Assembly: GCA_963575745.1 (NCBI GenBank)
Contig: CAUYUJ010003559.1
Span: forward strand, 5,001 to 69,000
DNA: 64,000 nt
Reading direction: 5' to 3'
DNA from: Prorocentrum cordatum
Taxonomy: Eukaryota; Sar; Dinophyceae; Prorocentrales; Prorocentraceae
In this document: piece after piece, positions 21,871 through 32,185 of the stretch
Layout of the letters: each line of letters begins with the position of its first letter
Position numbering within the stretch: the stretch's first letter is position 1
The notes under the pieces: generated by a model
Seen by the model: only the letters and a program-made list of their open reading frames with translations
What the model was told of the DNA's origin: nothing
Databases searched by the model: none
Made by a program: the position numbers and the translations under genes

Positions 21871-22328
21871 ACTTGGGGGCGCTCTCTCTTTCAGGCTTCC
21901 AGGGCGCGTCAGGCGTAACAGTTCCTCGACGCCAGAGGGCGGCGCATGGGGTGGGGAGCTCCACATATCGACATATGGGACACATGTCTGTGACCCTCGA
22001 GCATCCTGATATGTAACGCATTGGCTCAAGCCGGCTCAGCGCGCATAGTTTTCCACTCAGACGCGCCCTGCTTCCGTATCTTAAAGCAGCAAGCGATCCC
22101 TTGCGGTGTGCGGCACTCATGCCGCCGAAAATTGCCATCGCCGCCCTGCCACCACCTTGTTTGGCGCTGAAGGAGGCAATGAGTGGGATGGGCCTTGAGG
22201 TCAATCTGGCAGGCTTGCGCGGCTACAAGGATGCGCAAGGAGACCTTCGGGATCGAAACGCATTTAATGCTTATCATCGACAACTCGCCAACTGGTGGCC
22301 TCATACTCTTCTCATCAGGTACAACGAG
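21871..22328. other. Unassigned sequence inside the retroelement region
   Basis: Between two satellite arrays. The minus strand has a protein-like stretch (TPQGIACCFKIRKQGASEWK) that could be more retroelement polyprotein, but I cannot assign a domain. Confidence 0.3.
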
Positions 22329-22450
22329 GTGTGTGTGTGTGTGTGTGTGCGTGTGTGTGTGTGTGTGTGTGTGCGAGTCTCCATCTCCCTCTCTCTTTCT
22401 CATTATTTCTCTCTCTCTCTCTCTCTCCCTGTCGCCCTCTCTCTCTATGG
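22329..22450. repeat. (GT)n and (CT)n microsatellites
   Basis: A GTGTGT tract followed by a CTCTCT tract. Confidence 0.95.
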
Positions 22451-22940
22451 GTGAGAGGGGCCGCAAGGCTCCCGCAGTGCTTTCACTCGCAGAAGCAAGC
22501 CTCGCATGACCACGCTGGTGCACTTGTCATCACGCGAATTTTCGCTGACGTTTCTTTCTTGTCATGTAGCTCTGGTAGATGCTCTGCTGCTGTGTCTAGC
22601 ATTCGGTTCTGCAGTGGTCATTCAGTTCGGGCCGAGGCCAAACGAGCTGGAGGGTAGGGAAGCAGCTAACAACAAAACGATATCCCGGGAGACTTTTCGT
22701 CAAAGGGAAGCGCCGTGCCATAGACAATTCCGCCCACTGGGTCTTCGAAAAAGGAAGGGCGGAGGAGGGCGAGAAGGATAAAGGGGAACGCAGGACTGTG
22801 CATAGATGATAATGACACGCGGAAGCACCAGCCCCCCCATGACCGTGCCCAGCAAGGCGCCCACATGATAATGACAAGCAAACACATAATATTATATATC
22901 AGTATGTGGGGTTCCTCGGTAGCGTAATTGTTTTTTCCCC

Positions 22941-25066
22941 AACCATCCTGTGGTGTTGGGTCCTCGTTTTGAAGGGACGTCGCCCCGCGTTCCTCCTTCC
23001 TGCTCCTTCCTCCTCCTCCCCTTCCTCCCCCCTCCTCCCCCTCCCACACCCATTCTGGCACGCCCCTCGCGCGTTTCGTGGCCCCATAGGGAGCTCCACC
23101 GAAGGCGCCAGTGGCTGCGCCCGCATGCGGTTCCACCCCCCATTCTGGCACACCCCTCACACGCTTCGTGGCCCCATAGAAAGCCCCACCGAAGGCCCCA
23201 GTGGTTGCGCCCGCATGCGGTTCCACCTTCTCATTCTGGCACACCGCTCACACGTTTCGTGACCCCATAGGGAGCTCCACCGAAGGCCTCAGTGGCTGCG
23301 CCCGCATGCGGTTCCACCCCCCATTCTGGCACACCCCTCGCAGGTTTCGTGGCCCCATAGGGGGGGAGCTCAACCGAAGGCCCCAGTGGCTGCGCCCGCA
23401 TGCGGTTCCACCCCCCATTCTGGCACACCCCTCCACGTTTCGTGGCCCCATAGGGAGCTCCACCGAAGGCCCCAGTGGCTGCGCCCGCATGCGTTCCCCC
23501 CATTCTGGCACACCCCTCGCGTTTCGTGGCCCCATAGGGAGCTCCACCGAAGGCCCCAGTGGCTGCGCCCGCATGCGGTTCCACCCCCCATTCTGGCACA
23601 CCCCTCACACGTTTCGTGGCCCCATAGGGAGCTCCACCGAAGGCCCCAGTGGCTGCGCCCGCATGCGGTTCCACCCCCCATTCTGGCACACCCCTCATGG
23701 CCCCATAGGGGGGTCCACCGAAGGCCCCAGTGGCTGCGCCCGCATGCGGTTCCCTCCCTTTTCGGCACGCCCTTCGCGCGTCTCGTGGCCCCATAGGGAG
23801 CTCCACCGAACGCCGCAGTGGCTGCGCTCGCATGCGGTTCCAGCCCCTATTTCGGCACACCCCTCACACGTTTCGTGGCCCCATAGGGAGCTCCACCGAA
23901 GGCCCCAGTGGCTGCGCCCGCATGCGGTTCCACCCCCCATTCTGGCACACCCCTCACACGCTTCGTGGCCCCATAGGGAGCTCCACCGAAGGCCCCAGTG
24001 GCTGCGCCCGCATGCGGTTCCACCCCCCATTCTGGCACACCCCTCACACGTTTCGTGGCCCCATAGGGAGCTCCACCGAAGGCCCCAGTGGCTGCGCCCG
24101 CATGCGGTTCCACCCCCCATTCTGGCACACCCCTCACACGTTTCGTGGCCCCATGGGGAGCTCCACCGAACGCTCCAGTGGCTGCGCTCGCTCCGGTTCC
24201 ACCTCCCATTTCGGCACAACCCTCACGCGCTTCGTGGGTGGCTCCACGGGGAGCTCCATCGAACGCCCCAGTGGCTGCGCTCGCATGTGGTTCTCCCACC
24301 CCCCATTTCGGCACACCCCTCACGCGGTTCGTGGCCCCATAGGGAGCTCCACCGAAGGCCCCAGTGGCTGCGCCCGCATGCGGTTCCACCCCCTTTTCGG
24401 CACGCCTTTCACACGTCTCGTGGCCCCATAGGGAGCTCCACCGAACGCCGCAGTGGCTGCGCTCGCATGCGGTTCCAGCCCCCATTTCGGCACACCCCTC
24501 ACACGTTTCGTGACCCCATAGGGAGCTCCACCGAAGGCCCCAGGTGGCTGCGCTGGCATGCGGTTCCACACCCCATTCTGGCACACCCCTCCCACGAATC
24601 GTGGCCCCATAGGGGGCTCCACCAAAGGCCCCAGTGGCACTGCCCGCTTGCGTCCGCCACCACCCAGCACAGCCCTTGTTCCCTGCGCTTCACCCACCCA
24701 GAACAGCGCTTCGTAGCCCTATAGGGAGCTCCACCAAAGGTCCCAGCGGCACCGCCCGCATGCGTCCGCCACCACCCTGCGCAGCCCTTGCTCCCTGCCT
24801 GCGTTTCACCCACCCAGTACAGCGTTTCGTGGCCCCATAGGGAGCTCCACCGAAGGTCCCAGTGGCACCGCTCGCATGCGTCCGCCACCACGCAGCACAG
24901 CCCTTGCTGACCGCGTCTCACCCACCCAGTACAGCGCTTCGTGGCCCCATAGGGAGCTCCACCGAAGGTCCCAGTGGCACCGCCCGCATGCGTCCGCCAC
25001 CACCCAGCACAATTGCGGCATTCACAACTGCATATGGTTGGGTCCTTCGCCAGGCTAATTTTTTTG
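22941..25066. mobile_element. Satellite-bearing repeat element, copy 2 (nested)
   Basis: The left end CAACCATCCTGTGGTGTTGG continuing GTCCTCGTTTTGAA and the right end CACAACTGCATATGGTTGGG continuing TCCTTCGCC match copy 1 at 13666-15130. The interior is an array of ~92-bp units (TTTCGTGGCCCCATAGGG, AGCTCCACCGAAGGCCCCAG, GGCTGCGCCCGCATGCG). Near the right end the units change to a ~115-bp type with CACCCACCCAGTACAGCG, like copy 1. It lies between two parts of the copia-type coding region. Confidence 0.65.
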
Positions 25067-26004
25067 TTTAATTCTGGCATCTGTTGGTCGCGCTGTTTGT
25101 TGCTCTGTCTCAGGTGAGCTAAGTGTCGGAAATTCAGGAACAGAGGGTACCGCGCTGCCGCGCTCAATCGAAGGGGGAGGGAGACGATCGTCATCGATGA
25201 TCGCTACTCGTCTTGAGCGTGGTCGTGAACTGCCATCTCCCAAGAGAGCCGGTTCCGGCTGCTCCCAGTACAGTCGAGTACGGATGTTGGTAACACCATT
25301 GGGTAATGGTGCGTTGTAGTTGTGCCCAGTCGGCTGGTCCTGGATCTTGATGTCCTGGATGATGGCGTTGTCGTCCAGGTTCATCGTCACCCGTCTCACA
25401 ACATGGTCCCACTCGGGGCCATTCTTGGGAGACTGAACGTAAGTTCGAGCTCCTTTTATCAACGCGAGTATGGATACTCAGATGTACAGCGCTTGTGTGA
25501 TTTCTTTGCGTTTTATGTAAATCCATTTGATAAATCAACCTTGCGGTCATGATCGCTACGTGTCTTGTTCCGCCATTCGGCCTTCTGAACACCTTGTCCC
25601 TACCAGTCTAAAATATGCTCAGTCGGTTCTGCAGGCTCCCCTGCTATATTGCATGCGCATCGCCATAGATTAGTGGGGATGCGCGCGCACGTAGTCGCCA
25701 CTTGCAGATATGATCCGCTGGGCAACGTGTTAGCGCGGTCGTTCTTGAAGCCGAAGTGGCAAAAACGCATGCGCATGACTTGAACATCAATATCTTCAAT
25801 CACATCTCGTATGGGACCTGGTTTCCAGAAATATCCTGGTGGCCCCACAAGAACAATGGTCATGCGTAGAGCCCGAGCATTGGACATCATATTTTGGATG
25901 CGCTGGTAGTGCGGCCCTGCCCTATTGCCAGGCAGCCTCACATACCAGTCAGCAGGTGTTGCTACCCACAACAGTAGGTAATCACCCGAGAGCAACGCAT
26001 CCAA
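25067..26004 (-). pseudogene. Copia polyprotein domain of unknown function
   Basis: The upstream part (25600-26004) is a 134-codon open stretch with IVLVGPPGYFWKPG, MRMRFCHFGFKND, LPSGSYLQVATTC, LWRCACN and PTEHILDWYG. I associate this set with the region after the protease in dinoflagellate copia-like proteins; its function is unknown. It holds a hairpin motif (25631-25644, AGEPA) placed between CACNI and EPTEH, as though inserted. Downstream pieces (WRNKT, IMTARLIYQMD, then PEWDHVVRRVTMNLDDN) are in other frames, so this part too is broken. The last readable piece ends next to the right end of the satellite element. Confidence 0.6.
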
Positions 26005-26346
26005 ATACTATGTACCAGTGGAGGTCATTACCTCGGCATGTGTAGTACGATCGCACATGTATCCACGGGCTCGGAGTTCAGCGCAAGCTGTCCGTATATC
26101 CTCAATGACAAGTGCACGAGAGTGATAATGATGCGACAGTCCTTCTCTTTCTGCAGCGGCCACACAGCCGGGTCCGCTGCTGTTCGCGGCAGCCGCGCAG
26201 CCGGGCTTGCCGCGGTCCCTGGCACGCAGCGCCGGTGCCTGGGCGGCGCCTGGGAAGAGAATGCAGGTTTCCCCGCGTTTGCTGACAGCGCCTGAATGTT
26301 CGGCCTGTCTGAGCAAGCGCGAGTGGCCGTGGCGCACCTGCCCCCG

Positions 26347-26850
26347 TCACTCGTTTGGCGACGGGGGCGTCCAAAGACCAGTGCCGTGCTGCGCTGCAGA
26401 GGCGCTGCCCGAAGTAAAAATATCAAACTTCTCAGCGGCATCATCCACTTCCGCAGGTGCCCCTGCCTGTGCATCGGGAGGCGTCCACTTCGTATCCTCC
26501 TCGTAGATGGCCTGATATATCTTCGCCTGCAAATTGCGGAGGGCGAAGTCCTCGTCGGCCGAGGTAGGGGTAGTCCCACAGGACGTATCTCTACGATGAC
26601 ATGTCTTCTAAATATGATTCACCAAAGTCTGGATCGTGAAAGCGAACGCCTCGTCATTAATAAAGAAACTGATGCCCTTCGTATCCTGACATCATGTGTG
26701 CGTGGGCATCAATCATGCACAGCAGGTGCCCCTGCGATCTGCTGTGGAACGGGCACATCCTTGACGAGTAATGAAGTTTCTTCGCGCTGAGGGTTGGCCG
26801 TGTTAATAAACGACATCGGCCCTTGATCCTCAGTAGCCATCTCGTACTCG
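26347..26850 (-). pseudogene. Linker coding remnants
   Basis: Short protein-like pieces with hairpin motifs at 26453-26466 (QAGAPAEVDD) and 26722-26735 (QIAGAPAVHD, followed by a TGA). IYQAIYEEDTKWTPPD lies just upstream of the first. No domain recognised. Confidence 0.4.
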
Positions 26851-27511
26851 TCAGCCTTGTGCCAGATGCCCGGAGGGCGTCTTCATCAGGTCGAGTACCC
26901 AGGCACCTTTTCCGAGTAGAACCTCGTGCATCTCCGCGCCAGGGATGATCGTCTTCTCGCGCCCCTGCTCAAGGATCAGGATGGCCCTCATGTTGGACAT
27001 GCTCCTCAGACCCAAGATGGCAGGGAGGTTCTCCCCAGAGCCCTCAGCCACATTTGCTGAGTACGTATCAAGTATCGTAGCAGCAGGTTGCCCCGCGGGA
27101 TCCCCCCTTTCCTTTGTCGCAAATCGCGGCGCCATGTCCCGCCCCTGACACGTCAAGCCTCTTCGTGAGGTTCAGCCTTTTAATAGCGTGTCCGTGGGGA
27201 CGTGATACCTGCTCAAAGGTCTGTGCTGTCTTCAATCAAATAATATTGATATTACTGCCAATCTCCAAAAGAATAGTAAACATACCATTGAACATACTTC
27301 CACTGTTAGCTGCCAAGGCTAGCTCATCGCGTTCACCAAATATTCCAGGAACTTCATATACTGTCGTACCATGCAAGCCTTTACGGCGCCTCTGCTCCAA
27401 CACCCAATCATTTCTTGACAAAGATGTGAAATCATTCGTATACCCACGAGCCTCTTCTTCTGCAATGGGATTCTTTGCAAAGATCCAGGGTGTAGGATAT
27501 TCGCCATACAT
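26851..27511 (-). pseudogene. Retropepsin-like protease region, altered
   Basis: Aspartic-protease-like region of the retroelement, which would mature the polyprotein. In sense order: FTILLEIGSNINII at the position of the catalytic D-[ST]-G motif; then an in-frame TGA (27236); KTAQTFEQVSRPHGH; LTKRLDVSGAGHGAAICDKG; a hairpin motif (27083-27096, AGQPA); SGENLPAILGLRSM; IIPG; and a closing PSGHL motif. Expected catalytic Asp-Thr/Ser-Gly reads Glu-Ile-Gly here, so the enzyme would be inactive. The TGA appears to replace a glycine codon. Confidence in the assignment rests on the order and the LPAILG and PSGHL motifs. Confidence 0.6.
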
Positions 27512-28718
27512 ATGGTTGTGATGTGGAGGTAATGGGTAATATCAGAAACGTGTCCTCATCCGCGCGCGTGCTCATCTGACCGTCAGTATCTATCATAAGT
27601 ACCGTGCGCAACATGTCGCGTTCGGATATCCCACTATTGCCACTGCGCATGCTTGCAGGGCTCTCCGCCCTGCGCTGACTGCGTGGACGGAGATCTCGCC
27701 CATATGGCAAATATGAATGCGAAGACTGAAGCCATTGAGCGCTCCGGTCGGTAGCCCATTCCATGCGCCTCAACCACGTATCGTTCACTGGTGCCGGAGG
27801 TGGGGCCGATCTAGCAGGTGCCCCTGCGTTGTTGTCGGTCTCTGCCACCAATGGCATAGGCGCGTCTATAGACAGTGCCCCTGCGAGTGTGGTTGTCTCC
27901 GTTACTAGCCCCGCGTTGGCTGGCGACGCAGGTGGCCCCGCTGGTGTCGCCATCGAGACGGCCGCGGTGCCCGTCATCATGGCCGTAACGCGGTTGAGCT
28001 CTTCACGGAGACCCCTGAGCTCGTTCGCCCCTCGGAGTGCGTCTTCATGACGATTGAGTGGCTCTTGATCTCCAGCAAAGGCGTTGTGGAACTCGGCAGT
28101 AATGAGGCCAACGCCCCTGCATATAGCACAGGGGGCCTCACTTGCGGAACCCTCCATGTTCCCAGCCAGCTGTCTATCCACGTGGGCGTGTACCACTCGA
28201 TCCCAGCATTGTGCGTGGAATATGTGGCCGCACTGGAGGCGCCAGACCTTGTCGTGATTCATGAACAAGTCCAGGCATATGGCACACTTACTGAAGTCAC
28301 CGCCGCTGATGATGGGCGGTGTTGCCGATGGCCTGATACGCGTCTGACGCTCCAGGGTGGATTCACCAGCCTCGAACCGAATCGGTGATACCGTCGGTAG
28401 CTGCGTTGATGCAACCATGGCTGAACTGCTCGCAGGTGTCCCTGCTATATTGCGATTAGCAGGTTGCCCCGCGCGGCTTAGCATTCTGTTGGCCTGGCGA
28501 TCTTGATTTCGGCGCTGGCGTGAAGCCTGCAGAGCCAAATTGGCGTGCTGCGCCTCGTGCGTGGCTAGGATCTCAGTGCGCAGATCTCCCATGGTCGGCG
28601 GCAGCACTCGGCCTGGAGCCTGTTGCTGTGCACCTTGATCCATGGAGGAAGCCAAATAAAAGTGAGGCATCTGTCCTGGCACGCCTGATGCATGCCCTGA
28701 GCCACGTGTCAACTGCGA
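27432..28718 (-). CDS. RING-H2 finger protein region of the retroelement
   Basis: An intact stretch of about 430 codons. A Gln/Ala-rich N-terminus holds two hairpin motifs (28459-28472 AGQPA, 28432-28445 AGTPA). Then comes a RING-H2 finger: CAICL, a 13-residue spacer, CGHIFHAQC, then CAIC, i.e. C-x2-C, C-x-H-x2-H-x2-C, C-x2-C. The C-terminal half is Ala/Pro-rich with AGPPA and AGAPA motifs, then DTDGQMSTRADEDTF before the frame shifts into the protease region. RING-H2 fingers usually recruit E2 enzymes for ubiquitin transfer; whether that applies here is inference. It lies directly upstream of the protease and is probably part of the same polyprotein or gag-like protein. Confidence 0.7.
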   Translation of the reverse strand, partial: SQLTRGSGHASGVPGQMPHFYLASSMDQGAQQQAPGRVLPPTMGDLRTEILATHEAQHANLALQASRQRRNQDRQANRMLSRAGQPANRNIAGTPASSSAMVASTQLPTVSPIRFEAGESTLERQTRIRPSATPPIISGGDFSKCAICLDLFMNHDKVWRLQCGHIFHAQCWDRVVHAHVDRQLAGNMEGSASEAPCAICRGVGLITAEFHNAFAGDQEPLNRHEDALRGANELRGLREELNRVTAMMTGTAAVSMATPAGPPASPANAGLVTETTTLAGALSIDAPMPLVAETDNNAGAPARSAPPPAPVNDTWLRRMEWATDRSAQWLQSSHSYLPYGRDLRPRSQRRAESPASMRSGNSGISERDMLRTVLMIDTDGQMSTRADEDTFLILPITSTSQPYVWRISYTLDLCKESHCRRRGSWVYE

Positions 28719-28791
28719 CTGGTAGAAGTCGCCGGCCGTCGCCCGAACATGGATTTTCGGGCTGTGTTCCCACCCGAGGAATACCACTCAC
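28719..28791 (-). other. Candidate 73-nt GT-AG intron
   Basis: On the minus strand the coding text ends CCCAG, then GTGAGTGG (donor at 28791-28790), and 73 nt later comes CTACCAG (acceptor end 28719). Removing it joins the upstream frame (YLDYHAQ) to the RING frame (SQLTRGSG) in phase. A plain frameshift would explain the frame change equally well. Confidence 0.4.
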
Positions 28792-29448
28792 CTGGGCATG
28801 ATAGTCAAGATAGAATGGATGATCCATTGGCGCTGCTGTAAAACGATTATCATACGTTGGGTCGTAAGTCGGATGACTGAAGAATGCTGGCACGTAGCCG
28901 AACATATTGGGATTGTCAGATGAAGGATTTGGATCCGGAAAATACTCCCACGGCGGCGTCCAGTTGGCATTAGGGAGGTCAATACCAGCCCTCCGCATGC
29001 TCTGAGCAGCCTCATGCATCTGCCGATGCGTCCACTCTTGCTGACCAACTCAACTTCTCTGTATGGCGCATTGGTCAGGAATAGCAGGTTGCCCCGCATG
29101 TGGACGTGGCGATGCGAATGGCGATGTCGCCTGTAGAGCCTGGTAGATCTGCGGATCCATCCCCATGCTTTGGAGCCTCGCCTGCAGGCGGATGTTGCTC
29201 CCAGCGCTCTGTGGAGTGCCAAATGGTGTAGTAGCTCTGCTCATAGGAGCAAATGAGGCAGGTTGCCCTGAAGGTGGTGGCAGCTGTTGTACATGAGCAC
29301 GCCACGGATCGTTGACGTACAAGGTTTCGGAAGGCGTAATGCCACTTGGTGTAATGCCTGTCACATCGGCGCTTTGAGCCTGTATCCATGATCCATCAGA
29401 TCCCCCCTTCAGGTGCCCCCGCGTGATACGCGTCCACCATGAGCACAC
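28792..29448 (-). pseudogene. Pro-rich linker with in-frame TGA
   Basis: A single frame interrupted once by TGA (29050-29052). It contains Pro/Thr/Ser-rich text, ITPSGITPSETLYVNDPW, SGQPASFAP (imperfect hairpin 29258-29271), PHAGQPA (29084-29097), then WTPPWEYFPDPNPSS and PMDHPFYLDYHAQ. No domain recognised; gag-like by position. A run of six C near 29402-29407 marks a frame change at its upstream end. Confidence 0.5.
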
Positions 29449-29508
29449 GTGAGAACACGACCTCCTGGACCGGAGGCGGATCGGGGCACTTCAGGTTGTA
29501 AGGGGTAT

Positions 29509-29616
29509 CTGGAAAAAACAAAAAAAACAATCAAGGATGATGCACCATTGCGGATCTCGTACATTTAACACTCGGGAGCGGCTGATTGTCGCCCCGCAGA
29601 TGAAAAGGATCCATAC
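29509..29616 (-). other. Candidate 108-nt GT-AG intron
   Basis: Minus strand: donor GGACAG/GTATGG (29616), acceptor after a strong pyrimidine run TTTTTTTTGTTTTTTCCAG (29509). Coding-like text lies on both sides (CQYNRVGQ upstream, YNLKCPDPPPVQEVVF downstream), but the phases do not join perfectly, so an extra indel is needed. Confidence 0.4.
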
Positions 29617-31137
29617 CTGTCCCACGCGATTATACTGACAAGTATGGCTGGGCAGGATCCCGATCAATTGGGCGATGTCGCAGGAGGAATCCTTCCATTC
29701 CGGCCCGCTATCATGGCGATGTCATTAGCTGGGCGCCAGATCGGAATGTTGTCCCGAACCAGGTTCTTCATGCTGAACCTTGATCAGGACCTCCGAATCG
29801 ACGCGTAGGCCCGACTGAATCCGGTTGTCACCAGGAAGGTAGGGGCAACCATGTGCAAACTGTCTGCCCCTTTTCTTGGTGGTGTCGTCGGCGCGGCATG
29901 ATAATCCAATGTTAAGAATACTCGGCATATTCTCCCATTGAGTTCCATGAATGAAATAACAGGGCGCCCCAGGAGCGGACAGGTCCGTAATTCCCACATA
30001 TATATAATAATAACTCAGGGCACTTAATACCAGGGCTGCTGTGTCCGTTAACTGGCCGGATGAAGTATGTGTCGTAATTCATGTCGGAATGCTTCATCTT
30101 CTTGATCTGCAGCCTATTCTCTTTCATTCCAGACTCATCTATCATACCGATACGTTCCAAGAAAGCATGCGCCTGGTACGCCCAGTGCTGGTCCTTGAGC
30201 ATGTGGCGTACCGTGTCCAAGTGCAGGGGGGGTGTCTCCCGTATCCTTCTGCAGGCCATGTGTTGAGTTACTGTGATAGTTCTGCCCACCCGTCGTACTC
30301 ACCATACGTCGTCACTTCACGAATGAATCTGTCCGACAAATTGCCATTATGAAGCGGCTTGTGACGGGCAGTTGTCAACCACTCAGAAACCTGACGTTGA
30401 TCGTCGTTCTTGAACTTCGGCCTGCGAACATTCTCTGACCTGAGGATGTTATCCAAATTGTCCTTTTCAGAGTCAAACGTGAGTGCTGGGCGTTTCCGCA
30501 GGATGTTGCGCACTGTTCGGCGCGTGTGTGCACCTTGATCAGCAAGGACAGCAGTGTCCAGGACGTTGTACTGCACCACCATGTATCGTTCAGATCCATC
30601 GTCAATCCGCGGATGATACGCTGGATTGATCTTCGTGCGGTTGGAAGTGCGCATCCTATCCCAGAACTCTTTGCATTCCGGTGGTACCTCCAGCGCAGGG
30701 GCAGGTTGCCCCGCTGAACTTTGACCCGGTTGCCCCGCAAAACTCTGAGCAGGTTGCCCCGCAGAACGTGGGGCAGCCTTTGGCGCGGCAGGCGCTGCTG
30801 CGCTCGCTGCCGGCGCGGTAGCGCCAACAGATCCTCTGGGCGTCCTTGGAGTTCCTTGCGGGGTACTGATATCGAAGTCCTGGTGCTTCTCCTCCTTTGT
30901 GTTGTAGGACTCGGCAGCCTTATCCCTGGGCGCTGCTCCTGGCACCTTTGGTGTGGTAACAGGGAGCTTCCCAGCACGTTGCGTGGGGGAAGCATCCCTT
31001 GCGCTGTTGCACACGCGCGGTGGCGGGGTTTGCCGCAAGCAACTGGATATAAGGCCCCTTCCTAGCCACACCCGCTTGCACGCGTCGCTAACCATTCCAA
31101 TCGTGATGCCTCTGCGACCACAACAACCACTGAGCAA
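29617..31137 (-). pseudogene. Tpt1/KptA-like RNA 2'-phosphotransferase, frameshifted
   Basis: Family role: Tpt1/KptA removes the 2'-phosphate left at RNA ligation junctions (e.g. spliced tRNA), transferring it to NAD+. Visible motifs in order: an Ala/Pro-rich N-terminus with three AGQP repeats (30701-30762); SEWLTTARHKPL (Arg-His motif); GWAELSQ; LERIGMIDESGMKENRLQI; YFIRPVNGHSS (the IRAxQGHS motif with its Arg); CYFIHGTQWENMPSILNIGL (HGT...W..IL..GL motif); and IQSGLRVDSEVLIKV (C-terminal Arg motif). The Arg-His-Arg-Arg set expected of the family is therefore present. Two frame changes, near 30270-30290 and 29910-30000, break it into three frames. It lies immediately upstream of the gag-like and RING parts on the same strand. 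Whether it is part of the retroelement or a neighbour gene is inference. Confidence 0.75.
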
Positions 31138-32110
31138 CTGTCACCGTCTTCGCTGCTGCCGCGGAAGGTACCACCTTATCCCCAGGAGAGCCCAGACTCG
31201 ACTCGACAAGTCGAATCGGCGATCGAAACCAATCGGATCGACGGAAATCCGCAGCCGCCGAGTCGGGAGAAGTCGAATCGGCAGAAATCGGCAGGCTAGT
31301 GGGCCTCCTTGGAGAAATCGGATCCCACATCGTAATCCGATGTCGAATCGAATCGACATCAAAATCCATCGAAATCGAATCGAATCGAACTGGAGGAATC
31401 GAAACGAGTCCTGCATCCCTGACGTTTCCCTGGCGTGGTAAGCGCGTTGCCAGAACTGGGCATCGCCTGTGCGCAATCCCGCAATGCGACAGTCTTGGTT
31501 CTCGGCCGTCGGGCGGACGGCTAGCTGTACCACCAGTGGGTGCAGGATGACTGTGCAGCAAAGCCCGCTTCCCGAGTGCGCGTAGCAAAGGCGAAATATG
31601 TTTGTTCAAGTGTCTGTATTGGTGTGCATGTATGTAGCGATGCCTATGCAGATGTACATTGTATACGCGCGTCTACACATGTAGATGCTTAACTGCTATA
31701 TATATATATATATATATGGTCTGGGAGCATGGCCTGAGCCGATGGGAGAGGACCACTCTGAGCTGGAGATCTGGCTGGAGCGAAGGCGAACATGCAATTC
31801 CGAAGGTTGTAAGATGATTCGATCAAGAACCCCAATCATTACGAGGGCACACCCTGTTTTAGCACAACGCCCAAGAAAACCAATACCGCTGGTGACAAAC
31901 CTGAGGCGGCTGGGGCGGCAACACAATGCTGAGCCGAGAGCGTGGCCAGAGCTAACGCGAGAGAGCAATGTGAAGGCTGAGACGACCTCGATGGTAAAAG
32001 ATGTGTAATACTACGGGTATACGGTATGGGTTTCTGACCATGGGTAGTGGGAAAGAGAGGGAGAGAGAGAGAGAGAGAAATAGAGGGAGAGAGAGAGAGA
32101 GGGAGAGAAA

Positions 32111-32185
<75 letters not shown>

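Larger units (their letters stand above)
19414..30762 (-). repeat. Dispersed 14-nt hairpin motif GCRGGGNNNCCTGC
   Basis: Perfect matches on the minus strand at 19414-19427, 19528-19541, 20773-20786, 25631-25644, 26453-26466, 26722-26735, 27083-27096, 27814-27827, 27928-27941, 28432-28445, 28459-28472, 29084-29097, 30701-30714 and 30749-30762. Imperfect ones at 27872-27885, 29258-29271, 29409-29422 and 30725-30738. Each folds as a 5-bp stem (GCRGG/CCTGC) with a 4-nt loop, often GCAA. In the coding frame they read Ala-Gly-X-Pro-Ala with variable X. Confidence 0.9.

Noticed and set aside
23201-24724. 507-codon frame across the satellite-bearing element
   Set aside because: It follows the ~92-bp unit and changes phase with it; both strands show equivalent repeats.
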